From an uncultured Actinomycetes bacterium (lineage in GTDB: Bacteria; Actinomycetota; Thermoleophilia; Solirubrobacterales; Solirubrobacteraceae), in NCBI GenBank assembly GCA_937888775.1, contig CALAQT010000405.1:1-7782 (forward strand): a stretch of 7,782 bases of DNA, read 5' to 3'. Below are positions 6,123 to 7,782 of the stretch, in pieces (within the stretch, counting starts at the first letter, position 1; the number at the start of each line of letters is the position of its first letter). A program made the translations under genes and the position numbers. Under the pieces are notes generated by a model. It saw nothing but the letters and a program-made list of their open reading frames with translations. It did no database searches and was not told where the DNA came from.

Positions 6123-7004
6123 TCAGTCACGGAGCGCCTTGCCGGTGAGATGGAGGAAGACCGCCTCTAGATCGGGCTCGTCGACCTCCACCGAGCTCAC
6201 CGCCACGCCGGCGTCGGCGACGACGCGCAGTAGTTCCGGCAGCACGGTCCGGGCCCGGTCGACGATCAGCGCGACGCCGCCTTCCTCCACTGTCGCCGCC
6301 CGCACGGCGACCAGCGCCAGGCAGGCCCGCGCGGCGTTTTGCAGATCACCGATTCCTTCCAGGCTCACCCGGTCGTGCTCGCCGACCAGGCCGACCAGCT
6401 CTGCCCTCGTTCCCTCGGCTTTGAGCTCACCGAGGTCAACGAGGCCGATCCGGTCACACAGACGCTCCGCCTCCTCCATGTAGTGGGTTGTGTAGAGGAC
6501 GGCCATCCCCTCGGCCGAGAGCTGCTCGACGCTCTCGAGAATCGCGTTGCGGCTCTGCGGATCGACACCAACCGTCGGCTCGTCCAGGATCAGCAGCCGC
6601 GGGCGGTGCAGTAGCCCGATCCCGATGTTCAGCCGCCGCTGCATCCCCCCGGAGTAGTTCTTGGTCTGCTCGCCGGCCCGATCTGAAAGGCCAATCACCC
6701 CCAGAACCTCTGCGATCCGCGCACGAGCGTCCGCCGATGACAGCCCGTACAACCGCGCGAAGAATCGCAGGTTCTCAGTCGCGATCAGGTCCGGATAGAT
6801 AGCCAACTCTTGCGGCACGTAGCCGATCGCGGCCTTCTCACCGACGCTCCGCGTGGTGAGCGGCCTGCCCGCGACGATCACCTCGCCGCTGTCAGGCGCA
6901 AGCAATCCGCACACGATCGAGATCGTCGTCGTCTCCCCTGCGCCGTTGGGACCCAGCAGACCGTAGGTCTCGCCCTCACCGATCTCGAAGCTCACCCCGC
7001 GCAC
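6123..7004 (-). CDS. ABC exporter ATPase, N-terminally truncated and Walker A lysine changed
   Basis: A 293-residue ABC ATPase of the drug-export type. Visible motifs: Walker A GPNGAGETTT (18-27), Q-loop GYVPQELAIYPDL (61-73), signature YSGGMQRRLN (117-126), Walker B LLILDEP (137-143), D-loop VGVD (145-148), H-loop TTHYMEEAE (172-180), and the C-terminal DEPDLEAVFLHLTG of the family. Two defects show. Walker A has Glu at position 24 where Lys is needed to bind ATP phosphates; the codon at 6933-6935 is GAG, one transition from AAG. The protein also begins at (EA)VRGVSF, about 20 residues late, so the first strand and the aromatic residue that stacks on adenine are missing. No ribosome binding site precedes the GTG at 7004, and the frame is closed by a TAA at 7020-7022, the stop of the upstream gene. 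It should be non-functional, although its sequence is otherwise well kept, so inactivation looks recent. Confidence 0.8.
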   Translation of the reverse strand: MRGVSFEIGEGETYGLLGPNGAGETTTISIVCGLLAPDSGEVIVAGRPLTTRSVGEKAAIGYVPQELAIYPDLIATENLRFFARLYGLSSADARARIAEVLGVIGLSDRAGEQTKNYSGGMQRRLNIGIGLLHRPRLLILDEPTVGVDPQSRNAILESVEQLSAEGMAVLYTTHYMEEAERLCDRIGLVDLGELKAEGTRAELVGLVGEHDRVSLEGIGDLQNAARACLALVAVRAATVEEGGVALIVDRARTVLPELLRVVADAGVAVSSVEVDEPDLEAVFLHLTGKALRD

Positions 7005-7013
7005 GGCTTCGAA

Positions 7014-7025
7014 CCATAATTATGG
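7014..7025. other. Perfect 12-bp palindrome at a gene junction
   Basis: CCATAATTATGG reads the same on both strands. It is an AT-rich spot in GC-rich surroundings and lies exactly where homology to the ABC ATPase begins and the upstream gene ends. It contains the TAA stop of that gene. It may be a recombination scar or a protein-binding site. Confidence 0.45.
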
Positions 7026-7724
7026 CACGAACTTAAGACGCGGGACACTAGCTTGGTGCAGTGGAGTCCTGCCGCGCTTGCCGGCGGGCTCGATGAGCCC
7101 GATCATGCGCAGGCAGTAGGCGGTGCGTTGCGCCAACAGCATCCTGCAGCCAAGCAGCGACGCAAGCTCGCGGGTGCTGAACGGGTCCGGCGGAAGCGCA
7201 GGCAGCAGGCCGACAGCTTCCTTGGGACCATGGATCTCGACACGGTCGAGCACTTCAACCAGCCGGCGCTCACCCGGGTCGCGAGTCCGCCACCGGGCAG
7301 CTGCCGACGCCGGCGCCCGGATGTGGTCCTCGCGCAGCAAGAGGATCTCGACGGTGAGATTCGGATGCGAAAGGAGCGAGGGGAAAGCCACCAGCTTGTC
7401 GAACACCTCCAGCGCAGTCGCCCGCCGAGGAGAGCGACGGACCGACATGACCTCGCCGTCCGGGGCCACGCGCACGATCCGACGCTCAGCCGCAACGGGA
7501 TGAACGATGCGAACGCGATACCGGTCAAGGAGCGTGTCGAGCTTTGCGGTCAAAGCGCCAAACCCGCCCGTCTGCACCTCGACAAGCTCGCCATCGACCC
7601 GAACCAGGTCAATTACGAACCGGTCGACCGGCACCTCCAGACGGTCACCGGGCTCGGCCAGCACCTCCTTGATCGAAGCATGAAGCGGACCCTCGCGCAG
7701 CACCCCGATGCCGGACACGACCAC
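7020..7724 (-). CDS. Conserved protein: nuclease-like N-terminal half, winged-helix-like end
   Basis: A 234-residue protein. I recognise it as a conserved actinobacterial hypothetical family but know no function. Residues 12-77 run GPLHASIKEVL, then EVPVDRFVIDLV, then GELVEVQTGGFGALTAKLDT, then YRVRIVHPV. This order of Asp (34/39), E-x-Q (49-51), Lys (61) and a closing strand resembles a PD-(D/E)XK nuclease core, with Gln in place of the last Lys. Residues 95-165 are Arg-rich and include the conserved VFDKLVAFPSLLSHPNLTVE. Residues 181-220 (PFSTRELASLLG, then LAQRTAYCLRMIGLIEPAGK) look like a winged helix that would bind DNA. The tail SVPRLKFVP may be extra, taken from the junction. The start is GTG at 7724, since a TAG closes the frame just upstream; GTG at 7718 is an alternative. 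AGGAG at 7738-7742 is 13 nt away, rather far. The nuclease reading is inference only. Confidence 0.65.
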   Translation of the reverse strand: MVVSGIGVLREGPLHASIKEVLAEPGDRLEVPVDRFVIDLVRVDGELVEVQTGGFGALTAKLDTLLDRYRVRIVHPVAAERRIVRVAPDGEVMSVRRSPRRATALEVFDKLVAFPSLLSHPNLTVEILLLREDHIRAPASAAARWRTRDPGERRLVEVLDRVEIHGPKEAVGLLPALPPDPFSTRELASLLGCRMLLAQRTAYCLRMIGLIEPAGKRGRTPLHQASVPRLKFVP

Positions 7725-7782
7725 AGCCTAGTGGTGTCTCCTGTAAGTCCTGTCCTGATGGTCGTGGATCACGCGCCGAGGA

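Noticed and set aside
5149..6483. A 444-codon plus-strand reading frame opposite permease 1 and the ATPase
   Set aside because: It is rich in Arg, His and Asp with no domain pattern. It is the antisense shadow of two genes with clear membrane helices and ATPase motifs.
7725..7782. Search for a promoter of the nuclease-like gene at the right edge
   Set aside because: Apart from AGGAG at 7738-7742, nothing resembling -35/-10 elements is convincing in the 58 bp available.
1..7782. A new defence or mobile system
   Set aside because: No integrase, transposase, toxin-antitoxin pair, reverse transcriptase, CRISPR repeats or terminal inverted repeats were seen. One nuclease-like protein alone does not support it.

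Overview
High-GC chromosomal DNA, most likely from an actinobacterium. The secreted protein built on repeated SCPSxSLC units (2205-2744) is a type I associate with Solirubrobacterales/Thermoleophilia; that placement is inference from gene content and not established. No rRNA, tRNA, CRISPR, phage or insertion-sequence gene is visible.

Layout. (1) 1-1509, minus: a multi-PAS sensor ending in a degenerate GGDEF domain, broken by four single-base frameshifts and at least one internal deletion. (2) 1603-1893, minus: a small YegP/DUF1508-like protein. (3) 2205-2744, plus: a signal-peptide protein with three 44-residue repeats. (4) 2924-3373, plus: a 149-residue protein with a universal-stress-protein-like fold, with a convincing promoter and ribosome binding site. 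(5) 3374-3796: a graveyard stretch holding the front end of a second GGDEF protein, a membrane-helix tail on the other strand, and a near-repeat of a permease motif. (6) 7004 down to 3797, minus: an ABC-2 export cassette of ATPase, permease 1 and permease 2. (7) 7020-7724, minus: a conserved protein with a nuclease-like N-terminal half and a winged-helix-like C-terminal end.

How it fits together. The ABC cassette has the order and tight spacing of a drug- or antibiotic-export operon (2-nt gap, then an ATGA overlap), but as written it should not work. The ATPase lacks its first strand and its Walker A lysine reads glutamate, and permease 2 carries two frameshifts; only permease 1 is intact. 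Decay is confined to the sensor, permease 2, the ATPase 5' end and the 3.4-3.8 kb stretch, while the genes between them are open. This suggests true gene erosion more than uniform sequencing error, although several frameshifts lie in short G/C runs and raw reads would have to settle those.

I found no convincing new multi-gene system. The most informative points are the inactivated ATPase, the breakpoint with a perfect 12-bp palindrome in front of it, the fused PAS halves, and the uncharacterised nuclease-like gene.
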